A stretch of DNA of 64,000 nt from an uncultured Oscillospiraceae bacterium (GTDB taxonomy: Bacteria; Bacillota; Clostridia; Oscillospirales; Oscillospiraceae). The DNA lies in the NCBI GenBank assembly GCA_944385535.1, contig CALWXR010000001.1, positions 1 to 64,000 of the forward strand, read 5' to 3'. Both the position numbers and the translations under genes were made by a program. Of this stretch, positions 33,526-42,872 are shown piece after piece. The notes under the pieces are model-generated. The model saw only the letters and a program-made list of their open reading frames with translations. It made no database searches and was not told where the DNA came from. The first letter of the stretch is position 1. Each line of letters opens with the position of its first letter.

Positions 33526-34286
33526 TTTGAATCATCCTTTCTGATTTCGTTATTGATTCTTTCGCAAAACACAAGATACCGCTGCCGCCCTCCGGATGCA
33601 TAGGGATGGCAGGTAAAAAGCGTAATCATATCTTTTTCAGGTTGGATTTTGATTGCATCCACATCATCCGGCGAGATAATCCTTGTTCCGACGACCGTGT
33701 ATTCCAGGGTTTCCCATAGGTTGGTTATCGTGATGCGGTCTCCCGGCACCAGCTCGGTAATGTACCGAAAATAGTCCGCGCCATTCCATCCTCGATGACC
33801 CGCGATAACCGTGTTTGTGTTCTTCCCTCCCACTGGAACACTGGTCTGCCCCAGCTGGGCAGCTCCCAGCGCCATATTCTGGCTGGATGCACCAAGGTAC
33901 ACTGGCATCTCCAGATCGAGAGCCGGTATCGAAAGAACGCCAAACACTTCGCTGGTGATACCGTAGTCTGAAAGTCGAAAGCAGGCTTCTTCTAGGCTCT
34001 CAAGACCCTTTATTCCTTCCTGCCGGGTCTGAAACAGCCGTCTGTTGTATTGCTGAATATCTTTCCATAGCTCCTGATGGATGGCAGGCGTGTATTCTGT
34101 GGCTTCTGCATCACCAGATGGCAGAATGATCACAGGCGGCTGATGTTCTGTATTGGACTGAAACTCAGACACGGTGGTTTTCATCTTTTCACGGTACAGC
34201 AGCTCATTGATTACGGGAAATAGGGATATCAGGCACCCGGTAAGAAATATGAGTAAGAGGAAAAACAATGCTATTCGTTTACGCAT
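33522..34286 (-). CDS. Class C (pilin) sortase
   Basis: 254 aa with an N-terminal membrane anchor (ALFFLLLIFLTGCLISLFPV). The catalytic residues are His in VIAGHRGW, Cys in TLFTCHPY and Arg in GGRQRYLVF. No long C-terminal membrane helix is present, unlike its neighbour. Pilin sortases join LPXTG subunits into a covalent pilus on the cell surface. The start overlaps the upstream sortase gene by eight bases. Confidence 0.92.
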   Translation of the reverse strand: MRKRIALFFLLLIFLTGCLISLFPVINELLYREKMKTTVSEFQSNTEHQPPVIILPSGDAEATEYTPAIHQELWKDIQQYNRRLFQTRQEGIKGLESLEEACFRLSDYGITSEVFGVLSIPALDLEMPVYLGASSQNMALGAAQLGQTSVPVGGKNTNTVIAGHRGWNGADYFRYITELVPGDRITITNLWETLEYTVVGTRIISPDDVDAIKIQPEKDMITLFTCHPYASGGRQRYLVFCERINNEIRKDDSK

Positions 34287-35133
34287 CTTTGTTTCTCCCC
34301 AGTAGTGCCACCACGATGCAGATAAGAAAGAGAATCAGGACAATCGCGATGGCGATATACAGCCCCCGCAGGTATTCCTGTTCCCAAGCGGATTCAACTT
34401 CGGTATCCTCCTGCTGTGCTTCTTCCACGATTTCCCTTGCATCTTCAAAGGGAATCCGGTGACCGGTAACCAGCAGCCTGTGGGAATTGACCGCAATCGG
34501 CGTGCAGGTGATAAGCGTACATAGATCAGAACCGTCTGTGATGCCCAGAAGACTGGTATCATGGGGAAGCACAGTGTTTAAGCTGTCTACTTCGTATGCA
34601 AGGGTTTCCCCCAGCACATGGAGATAGAAGATGTCTCCGGTTTTCATCTGAAGCAGGTCGGTAAACATCTTCTGTCCTGCCATGCCGGAGTGCCCGGATA
34701 ATACTGCATGGGTGCCGGAACCGCCAACAGGAAGTGAACTACCCAACAAATGCCCCACGCCCCGTTCCAATGTCTCGGTATCAGTGCCATGGTAAATCGG
34801 CAGATTAACCTGAATACAGGGGATTTCGATGTAACCCATAATGCCGTTCCCACCCAGGTTCAAGAGGGAATCGTAGTTTTGGCTGGCCTCCGAGATACCT
34901 TCCTTGTCATAGGAGGATACCGGTGCCAGTGCTTGGTTGTAAGACTGCGCAAGACTGCGGGCTTCCTGTAGTTCTGTTTCGTCAACATTTTGAATCATCT
35001 CCTCATACTTGGTGTAGATGGTCGAAGCATACTTTTGGTTTACATAATTACTAATGAGCGGGTACAGCGTTATCCCCAAAGCGAGAAAAAAGATAAGGAT
35101 TGCGGCTACAATGATGGTTGTTTTGTGTTTCAC
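34279..35133 (-). CDS. Class C (pilin) sortase with C-terminal membrane helix
   Basis: 284 aa. An N-terminal helix (TIIVAAILIFFLALGITLYP) and a C-terminal helix (YIAIAIVLILFLICIVVALL) flank the sortase domain. Catalytic residues: His in VLSGHSGM, Cys in TLITCTPI, Arg in NSHRLLVTGHR. It is the first sortase after the pilin genes and is separated from them by a partial terminator. Two class C sortases with two LPXTG proteins make a complete small pilus operon. Confidence 0.92.
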   Translation of the reverse strand: MKHKTTIIVAAILIFFLALGITLYPLISNYVNQKYASTIYTKYEEMIQNVDETELQEARSLAQSYNQALAPVSSYDKEGISEASQNYDSLLNLGGNGIMGYIEIPCIQVNLPIYHGTDTETLERGVGHLLGSSLPVGGSGTHAVLSGHSGMAGQKMFTDLLQMKTGDIFYLHVLGETLAYEVDSLNTVLPHDTSLLGITDGSDLCTLITCTPIAVNSHRLLVTGHRIPFEDAREIVEEAQQEDTEVESAWEQEYLRGLYIAIAIVLILFLICIVVALLGRNKDA

Positions 35134-35156
35134 AGGGTATGTACCTCCAGAAAAGG

Positions 35157-35180
35157 GTCCCGGAGGTTTCCCTCCGGGAC
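35157..35180 (-). terminator. Attenuator between pilin and sortase genes
   Basis: GTCCCGGAGG pairs with CCTCCGGGAC over ten bases with a four-base loop; CCTTTTC follows on the reverse strand. It probably lowers sortase expression relative to pilin. Confidence 0.7.
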
Positions 35181-35192
35181 TGATGGAAAAGG

Positions 35193-37247
35193 TTAGTTGA
35201 CGGAACCCTTCTTGCGAAGAGCAAAGAACATGGCGCTTGCAGCAACAGCCATCAGAAGAACGCCTCCGATGCTGTACATCCAGGTGCCGTGATCACCAGT
35301 CTTGGGCAGGTCAAAGCCGCGAGTGTTCACCACAGTCAGGGGCGCTTCGGCATTCACGCTGCCGTTATCCTCCACCATATTGACCTTCTTACCGTCCACG
35401 GTAGCGGAAGCGGTCAGCAGCTTATGCTCCAGATGCTTCTGCTGAACAGCATTAATAGCTTTAGGACCCAGACCCTGATACCGGGGATCATTCTGGATCA
35501 AACCCAGCACATCCGTGCCATAGATGCCGCAGGAATCGGCGGTGTCCTTCCGGGAAATCACCACATCGATGCCCTTCTTCAGCATCACATAGCCATTGTC
35601 GGTGCGAACCTCGGTCAGGGTGTAGGTGTCATCCTCCATACCCTTTACAATGATTCTGCCCTGGGCATCGGCGGTCTTGATGGGAACGAAATGGGTGGCG
35701 TCTGCCTTGTCGGTCACATGGTCAACCACATAGTAAACGCCCTCGTCCTCGTTCAGCTCCGCTTTCACAAAGTAGTTGTCTGTCTTGTTCTGAATCAGGA
35801 ACTCCACCTTGGAGAAATCGCCCTTGCCGTCGCTGAACAGTTTGGTCAGGTCAATGCCGTAGGTGAACACATGGCAGTCATCCACCAGGGTGTCGTAGTA
35901 GTTCTGGCTGCTGCGCTTCCAGGTCAGGACAACCTTGTTGTCGTTGCCGTTGTCGCCGAATACCAAATCCTTGCTGCTGTCCATTTTGGCGGCGTAGGTG
36001 ATGCGCAGGGTGCAGTCGGAGTAGCCGGAGTTGACCATGGAAGCGCCGGAATATACAGCCTTGGAGGTGTTGATCTCGGACAGACCGGCAGCGGTCATTT
36101 CAATGGTCAAAACGGATTCTCCGTCATCCGTGGTGTTGTAGGCAACGGTAAATTTGCCGTCAGCCTCCGTCCACTTTGCAACGGAATCGGTGCAGGCGGC
36201 GTCGGTGAAGATCTCCAGAACCACATCGCCCTTGTTGTAGGTCAGGCCCTTGGACAGGGTATCCACAAAGGTGTAGCAGGACAGGTAGGTGCTTTCAGAG
36301 GTGATGGAAGGCAGGGTGGAAATGATCTGGTAGTCGATGGTATCGCCAGCGGAAGCGGTGCCGGTGTGAGCATAGGCATCGGTTTTGCCGGTGTCGTTCA
36401 GATTCTCCCGCAGGGTCTTTTCCAGAGAGGGAATACCGGTCAGGTTCTTGGGGTACAGGGTAATGTCATAAATCCAGCGGGTGCCGCCGTCAGTGGCGTT
36501 TGTGCCATTCACGGAGGTCATGGGGACAGATACCAGGAAGGGATCGGTGGTGGACACGACCATTTCGGGAACCTTGGTTTCCACAACCAGATACAGACCC
36601 AGCGCCAGATCAGTAGCCTGTGTCTTGCCATAGGCATCGGTCAGGGGCATGGCGGTGCCGCCGTTTGCAGAGATGTAGGCTTCCAGAGCATTTTTTACTA
36701 CGGTGGAATTGGATTCCAGAGCCGCAGCCAGAGCGTCAATCAACACATCGGACTGGTAGAAATACTTGGTTTCATCCAGAGCGTCCGCATTGGTGTAGCG
36801 CTGTGCGCCGTCCGCCAGATTCAGGGCTTTCAGGAAGTCAGCACCCTTGGTCTTGTCGATGGCGTACAGCACTTCCACATGGCTGTTGGTTCGGCTGTCA
36901 TTTTCGGACTCGGAGAAGGTCACAATGTCCGCGACCTTGAGATAGCTGAACTCAACGCCCTTGATGGCATAGCCGTAGCCGGTTTCGCCGTTGCCCAGCG
37001 CGGAGCTGCCACCGCCCAGCACATCGTTGACGCCGGTCTGGTCAAACACGCCGGTGGACACATAGGAGGAATCCCATACGCCGTCCTTTTCCGCATTGGT
37101 CAGGTCGTACTTATAAATGGTCAGGGAGCCGGTCCGAGATTCATCAATGGGAGCATCCTCCAGCTCAGCGGCAGACACGGAAAAAGGAATAGAAAGAGCC
37201 ATCATGACAGCAAGGCCCATTGCGAAAAGCTTTTTGATAGATTTCAT
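35193..37247 (-). CDS. Major pilin backbone protein, LPKTG-anchored
   Basis: 684 aa. A signal peptide (cut near VSA-AE, about residue 27) is followed by SpaA/FctA-like domains with isopeptide-forming features. YTLTEVRTDNGYV is the E-box. The end has LPKTGDHG, a hydrophobic helix and KKGSVN, the sorting signal. The subunit would be polymerised by the class C sortases downstream. It is one gene below the large adhesin in the operon. Confidence 0.92.
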   Translation of the reverse strand: MKSIKKLFAMGLAVMMALSIPFSVSAAELEDAPIDESRTGSLTIYKYDLTNAEKDGVWDSSYVSTGVFDQTGVNDVLGGGSSALGNGETGYGYAIKGVEFSYLKVADIVTFSESENDSRTNSHVEVLYAIDKTKGADFLKALNLADGAQRYTNADALDETKYFYQSDVLIDALAAALESNSTVVKNALEAYISANGGTAMPLTDAYGKTQATDLALGLYLVVETKVPEMVVSTTDPFLVSVPMTSVNGTNATDGGTRWIYDITLYPKNLTGIPSLEKTLRENLNDTGKTDAYAHTGTASAGDTIDYQIISTLPSITSESTYLSCYTFVDTLSKGLTYNKGDVVLEIFTDAACTDSVAKWTEADGKFTVAYNTTDDGESVLTIEMTAAGLSEINTSKAVYSGASMVNSGYSDCTLRITYAAKMDSSKDLVFGDNGNDNKVVLTWKRSSQNYYDTLVDDCHVFTYGIDLTKLFSDGKGDFSKVEFLIQNKTDNYFVKAELNEDEGVYYVVDHVTDKADATHFVPIKTADAQGRIIVKGMEDDTYTLTEVRTDNGYVMLKKGIDVVISRKDTADSCGIYGTDVLGLIQNDPRYQGLGPKAINAVQQKHLEHKLLTASATVDGKKVNMVEDNGSVNAEAPLTVVNTRGFDLPKTGDHGTWMYSIGGVLLMAVAASAMFFALRKKGSVN

Positions 37248-37299
37248 AGTATTTATCCTCTCTTGAAGTCATTTTGTTTTTGTTTTCGGCATGAAAATA

Positions 37300-37319
37300 G
37301 CCAGAGGATGATCTCTGGC
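37300..37319 (-). terminator. Short hairpin between the adhesin and pilin genes
   Basis: GCCAGAG (37300-37306) pairs with CTCTGGC (37313-37319); on the reverse strand TATTTTC follows. A weak terminator or processing site. Confidence 0.45.
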
Positions 37320-37340
37320 AAAGATGTGGGAGGGATTCAT

Positions 37341-40300
37341 TTACGATCTCCTTTTTCGAAGAATGGAAAGAACAAGTCCAGAAGAACAGACAAAAGCCGG
37401 AATCAGTGCAAAAACCGGGAAAAGCCGAAGCCCAGTAGAACCGGTCTTGGGAAGCGTATAGGTCCTGGTATTTACTACTCGCAGGCTGACATTCATATTA
37501 TCAGCGGCAAGTTCTCCCTCAAAGGCAGTTCCATCCAGAAGATTGTAGCCATCCGGGGCTATGGTTTCCATCAGACGGTACTGCAAGCCGGGATAGAGGT
37601 TGCCCCATTCCAAAAGTCCATCTGCGCCAGTGGTCAGGCTCCCGTCCGTTACATCGGGATTGGAACAGCCGCCCCGGACAATGGTTTCGGAGTAGGTCAC
37701 GGGATACCACAGAGAACCCTCCGCACTCCATTCCAGCCGGAAGGTGGCTCCCGCCAGAGGGCTGCCGGTAATGTCGATCTTCTCCACAGTAACCTTGCCG
37801 GTTCGCAGCGCATTGACAAAGGTTACCTCGGCAACTTCACCCTGTTTTACGGTGACGATCTGGGGGTTATCCCCCTTGCACTCATACAGGCTGTCCTCCG
37901 GGAGCAGTTCTTCTACCGTGTACTGTCCGGGCAGCAGATTCCCGGTCAGAATGATGCCGTCCTCGTCGGTGGTAAAGGGGGAGCCGTCCAGAACCTTTCC
38001 TTCTGCATCCGTGATCTTGAACTGCCAGCCCTCTACAGAGCCGCCGCCCTCCACGGTCTTGGTGATTTTCAGCCTGCCGTACTGGACATTCGTAAAGGTG
38101 ATGGACACATCTTCATGGGGCTTGATTTCAAACTTGTGGATAGTTTCATCTACCATCCAGTATTCGTCCTCAAACCGACCATGTTCATCACCGGTTTCCT
38201 TCGCCCAATAGATGCCGGGATCAAGGTAATACCCAGCCCGACCATCCTCGTTGGTGATGAGGGTGCCTACCTTCTGAGTGCAGGCTTCATCCGAATAGAC
38301 AGTGATGTGCCAACCCTCCACAGACTCACCGGTGTTGGTCTTTTTATAGAACCAAGCCAGGCCCTGCTCCTTATTGAGCCAGGTATCCACAGTGGTTTCA
38401 CCGGCTTTTACGGTCACATCATGGAAGCCCAGCTCTGTCAGCCAGTAATTGTCCTCCGTGGGAAGCTCCACCACGGTGTACCGCCCTAACGGAAGATTCT
38501 GGGTGCAGGCATAGCCATTGTCATCGGTGGTGAAGTCTCCGTAGGAGTTGCCCTCAGAATCTCTCACCCGGAATGTCCAGCCGCCAAGCTGATTTCCGGT
38601 GTTAGTGGTCTTGCGGATTTCGATGCGTCCGTAATGGGTGTTGGTGAATGTGACTTCTGCGGTCTTGCCAACGGCAACTGTGACAGACTTCACAGCGGTG
38701 TCAAATTCCCAATAGGGATCGTCTGTGGGAATCTCTTTGGCGTAATAGGTTCCCTTCTGTAAGCCCGCAGCCGTTACCGTGCCATCTGCCCCAGTGGTGA
38801 AGGGAGAACCAGCCACAGCGTTGGAACAAGCGGCATCCGTATAAAGCCCAATCTGCCAGCCACTCAGGTTAGCTCCTGTGTTTGTGGTCTTGACTATTTT
38901 CACGCTGCCGGTGTTCAGCTTGTTCGTGAAGCTGACCGTTGCTGTGGCACCTGCTGTCACAGTCACCGACTGCGGGTTGGTGCTGGAGCAGTAGTAAAGG
39001 GCATTGATTGCGCTATCCGTGTGCCCGATTTCCTTGACATAGTAGGTGCCGGGGGTAAGCCCGGTGACGGAAATCATACCGCTGGTGTTGGTGCTGTGCG
39101 GCCCTGAAACCAGCGTGGTGCAGGCAGAATTGGAGTAAATTCCAAACTGCCAGCCGGACAGGTTCTTGCCGTCCTCGGTAGTTTTCGTCAGGCTGATGCC
39201 GCCTGTATTCAATTTGTTTGTGAAACTGACTGTGGTTGTGGAACCGGCAGTCACGGTCACTTTTCGCGGATTGGTGCTGGAACAATAGTACATTGCATTG
39301 ATGGTACTGTCCGTATGCCCCAGTTCCTTCACATAGTAAGTGCCAGCGGTCAGCCCGGTAATGGAAATCTTTCCGTTGGCGTTGGTGCTGTAAGGCCCCG
39401 CCGCAAGGCTGGTGCAGGAAGAATTGGTATACACGCCAAACCGCCAGCCGGAGAGATTCTGTCCGTCCTCTGTGGCCTTGGTCAGACTGATGGTTCCAGG
39501 ATCAGGAGCTTTCAGTTTGAAATAGGCATTGAGATTGCCGCTGGAAGCGCTGGCAAGGGATACCGTTGTCTGGTAGCTGGAACCCGACATATACCACACA
39601 TTGTAGGTGGAATTTGCGGCGGAGGGCAGATACCGGGTCGCCTTGAACACAGTAGAGGAAGAAATCGTTCCGGTCTGGGTGATATACAGGGTGCTGCCGC
39701 TTTTGTAGAACTCCGCACCATTTCCGTCCGTAAAAGAAAAATTGGAAAGAACACCGTTACTGTCGTAAACGCTGGTTTCTTCCCCAGTCAGGCTGATGGT
39801 AGGAGCGCTACTGCTGGATGTGGAGGTAAAACTGGGGATCTTCTTCGCTGCCTGAATGTTGGACACCAAGGTGTTGTAATTGCTGGCGAAGTTTGTGACC
39901 GATGCCACACCAGCATTGTAGAAGATATTGCCAGCCGTTCCGCACTCGTTAGTGGAGTTCAGCGTGAATGTGTTTGGATCACGCAAACCGCACACAATTT
40001 CATAGATTAGGAACTGGGTAGCAATCCGCAGGGGCACATTGGGATTGTTGGCTTTGGATGTGGTAGTAACGCTGATGGAGTGGTTCCACATCTGATTACT
40101 GTAGAGCAAGATCAGGCCAATGGCTTCGCGCCGTGCGGCAGGCAGAGCATACCACACATTGCTGCCGGAGGTGCTGCCGCTGCCGTCCAGGGTCACATCC
40201 CGGTCAACGGAGTTACCGGAGGTACTGGCTGCGTAGCTGCGCCACGGCTCAATGCAGTACAGCGGATCATCCGCATAGGCAACACCGCCATACCGGGCAA

Positions 40301-40790
40301 AGTGCCAGCCCAAATTCTTGATGTACGCCGTCCGGGTGGTGCCGGTGCCATTGGGTTTGTAGGCGCAGGCTACCTGAGAATTAAGGACGGTGGTGTAGTT
40401 GCCGTTATCGGCAAAGTCGAACAGCATAATACTGTTCTGGGTACTGCCGATAGCCCAGGTCGAACTATCACCGGGGGATACCCCCATAATGCCGGGGCCA
40501 TCCTGGGGAACATCTTCTGCGGATGGTTCAGAGCTTTCTGTTTCCGGTGCAGATTCTGTTTCCGGGATAGTATCTTCCGGAACCGAATCAGGGTCAGGCT
40601 CTGAGTTGGTGATTGTTGGTTCTGTGAGGGAAGTCTCATCTTCAGGCAAGGATTCTTCGGTGGGAGGATCTACACCAGATTCAAATTGCGAAGAAGGCAT
40701 TTCAGCCGCATAGCCGAAGGGCACCATACTGAAGAACATCAGAAATACAAGCACCAACGCCAGCGGCTTACGAAGTTTGGTAATCAGCAT
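37341..40790 (-). CDS. Large pilus-tip adhesin with thioester and Cna-B domains, LPKTG-anchored
   Basis: 1149 aa. Signal peptide to about residue 29, then an acidic Pro/Ser/Glu linker (30-100). Residues about 105-330 fit a thioester adhesin domain: LYCIEPW (Cys179) and ATQFLIYEI (Gln259) match the Cys/Gln pair that forms a surface-reactive thioester. Seven Cna-B-like repeats follow (from about 433, 531, 629, 722, 811, 905 and 997); the first two are nearly identical. LPKTGSTG (about 1113) anchors the protein. Family knowledge: such tip proteins bind host ligands covalently. The repeats probably arose by recent duplication. Confidence 0.9.
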   Translation of the reverse strand: MLITKLRKPLALVLVFLMFFSMVPFGYAAEMPSSQFESGVDPPTEESLPEDETSLTEPTITNSEPDPDSVPEDTIPETESAPETESSEPSAEDVPQDGPGIMGVSPGDSSTWAIGSTQNSIMLFDFADNGNYTTVLNSQVACAYKPNGTGTTRTAYIKNLGWHFARYGGVAYADDPLYCIEPWRSYAASTSGNSVDRDVTLDGSGSTSGSNVWYALPAARREAIGLILLYSNQMWNHSISVTTTSKANNPNVPLRIATQFLIYEIVCGLRDPNTFTLNSTNECGTAGNIFYNAGVASVTNFASNYNTLVSNIQAAKKIPSFTSTSSSSAPTISLTGEETSVYDSNGVLSNFSFTDGNGAEFYKSGSTLYITQTGTISSSTVFKATRYLPSAANSTYNVWYMSGSSYQTTVSLASASSGNLNAYFKLKAPDPGTISLTKATEDGQNLSGWRFGVYTNSSCTSLAAGPYSTNANGKISITGLTAGTYYVKELGHTDSTINAMYYCSSTNPRKVTVTAGSTTTVSFTNKLNTGGISLTKTTEDGKNLSGWQFGIYSNSACTTLVSGPHSTNTSGMISVTGLTPGTYYVKEIGHTDSAINALYYCSSTNPQSVTVTAGATATVSFTNKLNTGSVKIVKTTNTGANLSGWQIGLYTDAACSNAVAGSPFTTGADGTVTAAGLQKGTYYAKEIPTDDPYWEFDTAVKSVTVAVGKTAEVTFTNTHYGRIEIRKTTNTGNQLGGWTFRVRDSEGNSYGDFTTDDNGYACTQNLPLGRYTVVELPTEDNYWLTELGFHDVTVKAGETTVDTWLNKEQGLAWFYKKTNTGESVEGWHITVYSDEACTQKVGTLITNEDGRAGYYLDPGIYWAKETGDEHGRFEDEYWMVDETIHKFEIKPHEDVSITFTNVQYGRLKITKTVEGGGSVEGWQFKITDAEGKVLDGSPFTTDEDGIILTGNLLPGQYTVEELLPEDSLYECKGDNPQIVTVKQGEVAEVTFVNALRTGKVTVEKIDITGSPLAGATFRLEWSAEGSLWYPVTYSETIVRGGCSNPDVTDGSLTTGADGLLEWGNLYPGLQYRLMETIAPDGYNLLDGTAFEGELAADNMNVSLRVVNTRTYTLPKTGSTGLRLFPVFALIPAFVCSSGLVLSILRKRRS

Positions 40791-40813
40791 TGTAGTGTGA
40801 TCCTTTCTTGACT

Positions 40814-40999
40814 TTATGAATTTGTGAACCGGGGAAGGGTTAAAACAATCATAGGCATCGCCTCCTGTATTGAAATTCCATCCATTTGGATGACATATGG
40901 ATCATATGTAAGAGACTGCCACAGCGAAGCCATGGCAGCTCGTAATTCATAAAGCGTATTCTCATATTTGTCCTCGACGCCCTGAGAGGGGGAAGTCAC
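40814..40999 (-). CDS. Possible 61-aa leader ORF ahead of the pilus operon
   Basis: It reads MTSPSQGVEDKYENTLYELR and continues to PMIVLTLPRFTNS, with protein-like composition. It lies 23 bases before the adhesin gene in the leader that starts with the boxA-like motif. I see no strong ribosome site at its ATG. It might be a leader peptide or only part of the RNA. Confidence 0.3.
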   Translation of the reverse strand: MTSPSQGVEDKYENTLYELRAAMASLWQSLTYDPYVIQMDGISIQEAMPMIVLTLPRFTNS

Positions 41000-41240
41000 C
41001 AGACGGCAGCTTGCTGTGCTGCTCCATAGGAATCTAACCTCCCCGCCTTCCTTATGGCCGGGCCGCGAGTTACGGAAGTATCATTATCCCTGTGCAGGAT
41101 TGTCGCTGTGTCGGTTGCAATCCGGCATTTTGGGGCTGGCATGAATCGCTGTTCCTTTTCGGGAAGTCTCGGCGTGCCGCCCACATAGCTCCTTGCACGG
41201 TAATGTATCTGGTGAATGATATTCAGTTTTCAAGATTCAG
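41000..41240 (-). ncRNA. Untranslated leader with the same boxA-like start, ahead of the pilus operon
   Basis: The reverse strand begins CTGAATCTTGAAAACTGAA (within 41220-41240), identical over 21 bases to the start of the leader at 23743. About 400 bases lie between it and the adhesin start, GC-rich with short stems such as GGCGGCACGCCG and AGGAAGGCGGGGAGG-containing segments. A second copy of an antitermination-type leader is the best explanation. Confidence 0.4.
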
Positions 41241-41333
41241 GTTTTGGGTTTTGCTTACATGCGTATTGTACCGATTCCAAAGGGCTTCCAACACGGACGG
41301 GTTGTGCTACTTTGCTAGCACAAATAGTGCTAG

Positions 41334-41621
41334 TTAGAAACTGTCTGCCAATTTCTGAAGCAATCGGGAAGATTCCATAAGTGCTTTCTTCATTTCATCA
41401 GTGTTACTCCATTTCCCGGTGAGCAGATAGTCCGTTGACACATGGAGATGTTCTGCAATGCACACAAGGATATCCAGTGAGCATGTTCTTACGCCTCGTT
41501 CCAGCTTTTGGTAATAGCTGGCACTGACATCGATCTCCTCAGCGAATTCCTCTTGCGTGATTCCGCGGCTCATTCGTGCTTCTTGGATTCGCTGTCCAAA
41601 CATTTTCTGATTAAACTCCAT
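41334..41621 (-). CDS. XRE-family transcriptional regulator
   Basis: 95 aa. Residues 8-65 form a Cro/C1 helix-turn-helix (MSRGITQEEFAEEIDVSASY, then YQKLERGVRTCSLDILVCIA). The short tail is helical. It stands alone upstream of the pilus leader and probably controls the pilus operon. In the 380-base gap upstream (to 42004) are a strong terminator and a small gene. Confidence 0.85.
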   Translation of the reverse strand: MEFNQKMFGQRIQEARMSRGITQEEFAEEIDVSASYYQKLERGVRTCSLDILVCIAEHLHVSTDYLLTGKWSNTDEMKKALMESSRLLQKLADSF

Positions 41622-41808
41622 TTTCCTGTTCCTTTCTGCTGGGTGCAGAGCAGTGAGGATACAGGAGCGTCAGGGCGCAATTACTGCATTTGGGCGCAGC
41701 AAATGAAGGGTACTGAATCTGCATTTTCTATTTTGAAAATGCTCTCCCGTATCCTCTGCCCTGATGATCACTCAGGCTTTAGATTTTTGATTGTGATGAA
41801 AAATAAAA

Positions 41809-41865
41809 AGCCACCGGCAAGAACACACAATAGCTATAGCTACTGCGTTGTTCCTGCCGGTGGCT
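41809..41865 (-). terminator. Strong terminator hairpin
   Basis: AGCCACCGGCA (41809-41819) pairs with TGCCGGTGGCT (41855-41865), with further pairing inside; on the reverse strand TTTTTATTTTTC follows. It ends the leftward polymerase operon. Confidence 0.85.
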
Positions 41866-41886
41866 TCAACATGTAATATTTCTGGA

Positions 41887-42015
41887 TTACCTACCGGTTG
41901 TCAACAGATACGACCGCGAGATGGATTTACTGAGGAACGCTACCCCGACCATCACTTCTTTATCTGGTATTGAATTGTAATACTGGGCTGCCTGTATTAG
42001 AGCATTATCTCCCAT
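41887..42015 (-). CDS. Possible small protein (42 aa) at the end of the umuC operon
   Basis: An ATG at 42015 with GAGG about seven bases upstream opens 42 codons (MGDNALIQAAQYYNSIPDKE, then VMVGVAFLSKSISRSYLL). It overlaps the zinc-ribbon gene by 11 bases, the tight coupling typical of this operon, and ends just before the terminator. Family unknown. Confidence 0.45.
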   Translation of the reverse strand: MGDNALIQAAQYYNSIPDKEVMVGVAFLSKSISRSYLLTTGR

Positions 42016-42220
42016 AAGCGCACCTCACAGGTACTGTGCCCTTTGGCGGAAATAATTCAATGATATCCCGTCTTCTGCTTTTTAGCTTTCTGACCATCAC
42101 CAGCTGGCAATGTCTGCATGTTACCTTGATAGCCCCCGATTCATCCTTCAAACCGGTGACAATTTTGCCACAGTTCGGGCAGTGCCATGAAAACGGCACC
42201 CATTCATGATCCTCCATCAT
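42005..42220 (-). CDS. Small zinc-ribbon protein
   Basis: 71 aa from the ATG at 42220, chosen because AAAGGAG lies six bases upstream; the frame extends to 42262. CPNCGKIVTGL and CRHCQLVMV form a four-Cys zinc ribbon, followed by a basic segment (RKLKSRRRDI). It is probably nucleic-acid binding. It belongs to the same leftward operon as the polymerase gene. Confidence 0.65.
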   Translation of the reverse strand: MMEDHEWVPFSWHCPNCGKIVTGLKDESGAIKVTCRHCQLVMVRKLKSRRRDIIELFPPKGTVPVRCAYGR

Positions 42221-42313
42221 CGCTGCTCCTTTAATCATCGTAATCGCGTGTGGATACCCCACACATGTCTGTCTCCCTATGGATCATGACATATTCAGTT
42301 GCAATTTGCGAAA

Positions 42314-42574
42314 TCAGACGGCGTAGTTTTTTGCCTCCACAAACCATTTCCCTTCATCTTCAAACAGATAGGTTTCACGGTTTTGGATGACGACAGTATA
42401 TCGGATGCCGGTTCCGCCGACTTTGGTTGCCGCAGCCCGCTTTCTCTCTTTGAGCCGGTCGATTGTATAAGTCTTGCCGTTCTCGAAAGTGATGGTCAGA
42501 GGCCGGACATTCCCTTCCGGGGAAACCTTAAGCGTAACACCAACATCCACGCGCCGGTATGTCTGTTCCTGCAT
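42314..42574 (-). CDS. Conserved small protein of the umuC operon
   Basis: 86 aa, beta-rich: VDVGVTLKVSPEGNVRPLTI, then FENGKTYTIDRLKERKRAAA and FEDEGKWFVEAKNYAV. It has no Cys or membrane segment. It sits a few bases after the next gene upstream, so it is co-transcribed with the Y-family polymerase. Such small genes accompany element-borne UmuC genes in Firmicutes; the role is unknown. Confidence 0.7.
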   Translation of the reverse strand: MQEQTYRRVDVGVTLKVSPEGNVRPLTITFENGKTYTIDRLKERKRAAATKVGGTGIRYTVVIQNRETYLFEDEGKWFVEAKNYAV

Positions 42575-42579
42575 GTGTG

Positions 42580-42861
42580 TTACCTCCCGTTCTGCTGAAC
42601 CGCTGCAATCAGTCCGCCAGAGTAGATAAACCCTTCTGGCTTGTACCGGTTGAGAACCAACTCTTTGGTGTCAGGATTCAGAAAGCAGGATAGCCTTCCT
42701 GTGCGGAAAGGCTTTGCGGCATCAAACACGAATGATATGCCTTTCTGCAGATCACTGCTGTTGCAAATGTCCGAAGCCGAAACCACAAACAGGCTTCCAC
42801 AGCGATTGCTTATCTGTGCCGGGGCTTGTGCCCTGGACCGAAATCTCCATGCAGATACCAT
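42580..42861 (-). CDS. Conserved small protein downstream of umuC
   Basis: 93 aa. It starts MVSAWRFRSRAQAPAQISNR, includes FVFDAAKPFRTGRLSCFLNP and ends SGGLIAAVQQNGR. It begins 12 bases after the polymerase stop and ends five bases before the next gene. Probably part of the same damage-response operon. I do not recognise the family. Confidence 0.65.
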   Translation of the reverse strand: MVSAWRFRSRAQAPAQISNRCGSLFVVSASDICNSSDLQKGISFVFDAAKPFRTGRLSCFLNPDTKELVLNRYKPEGFIYSGGLIAAVQQNGR

Positions 42862-42872
42862 GTAGTAACCTC

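Noticed and set aside
35289..38489. A 1066-codon forward frame, Gly/Val/His-rich
   Set aside because: It lies exactly opposite the pilin and adhesin genes, crosses the gap between them, and has no ribosome site or known motif. It is an antisense shadow of biased codon use.
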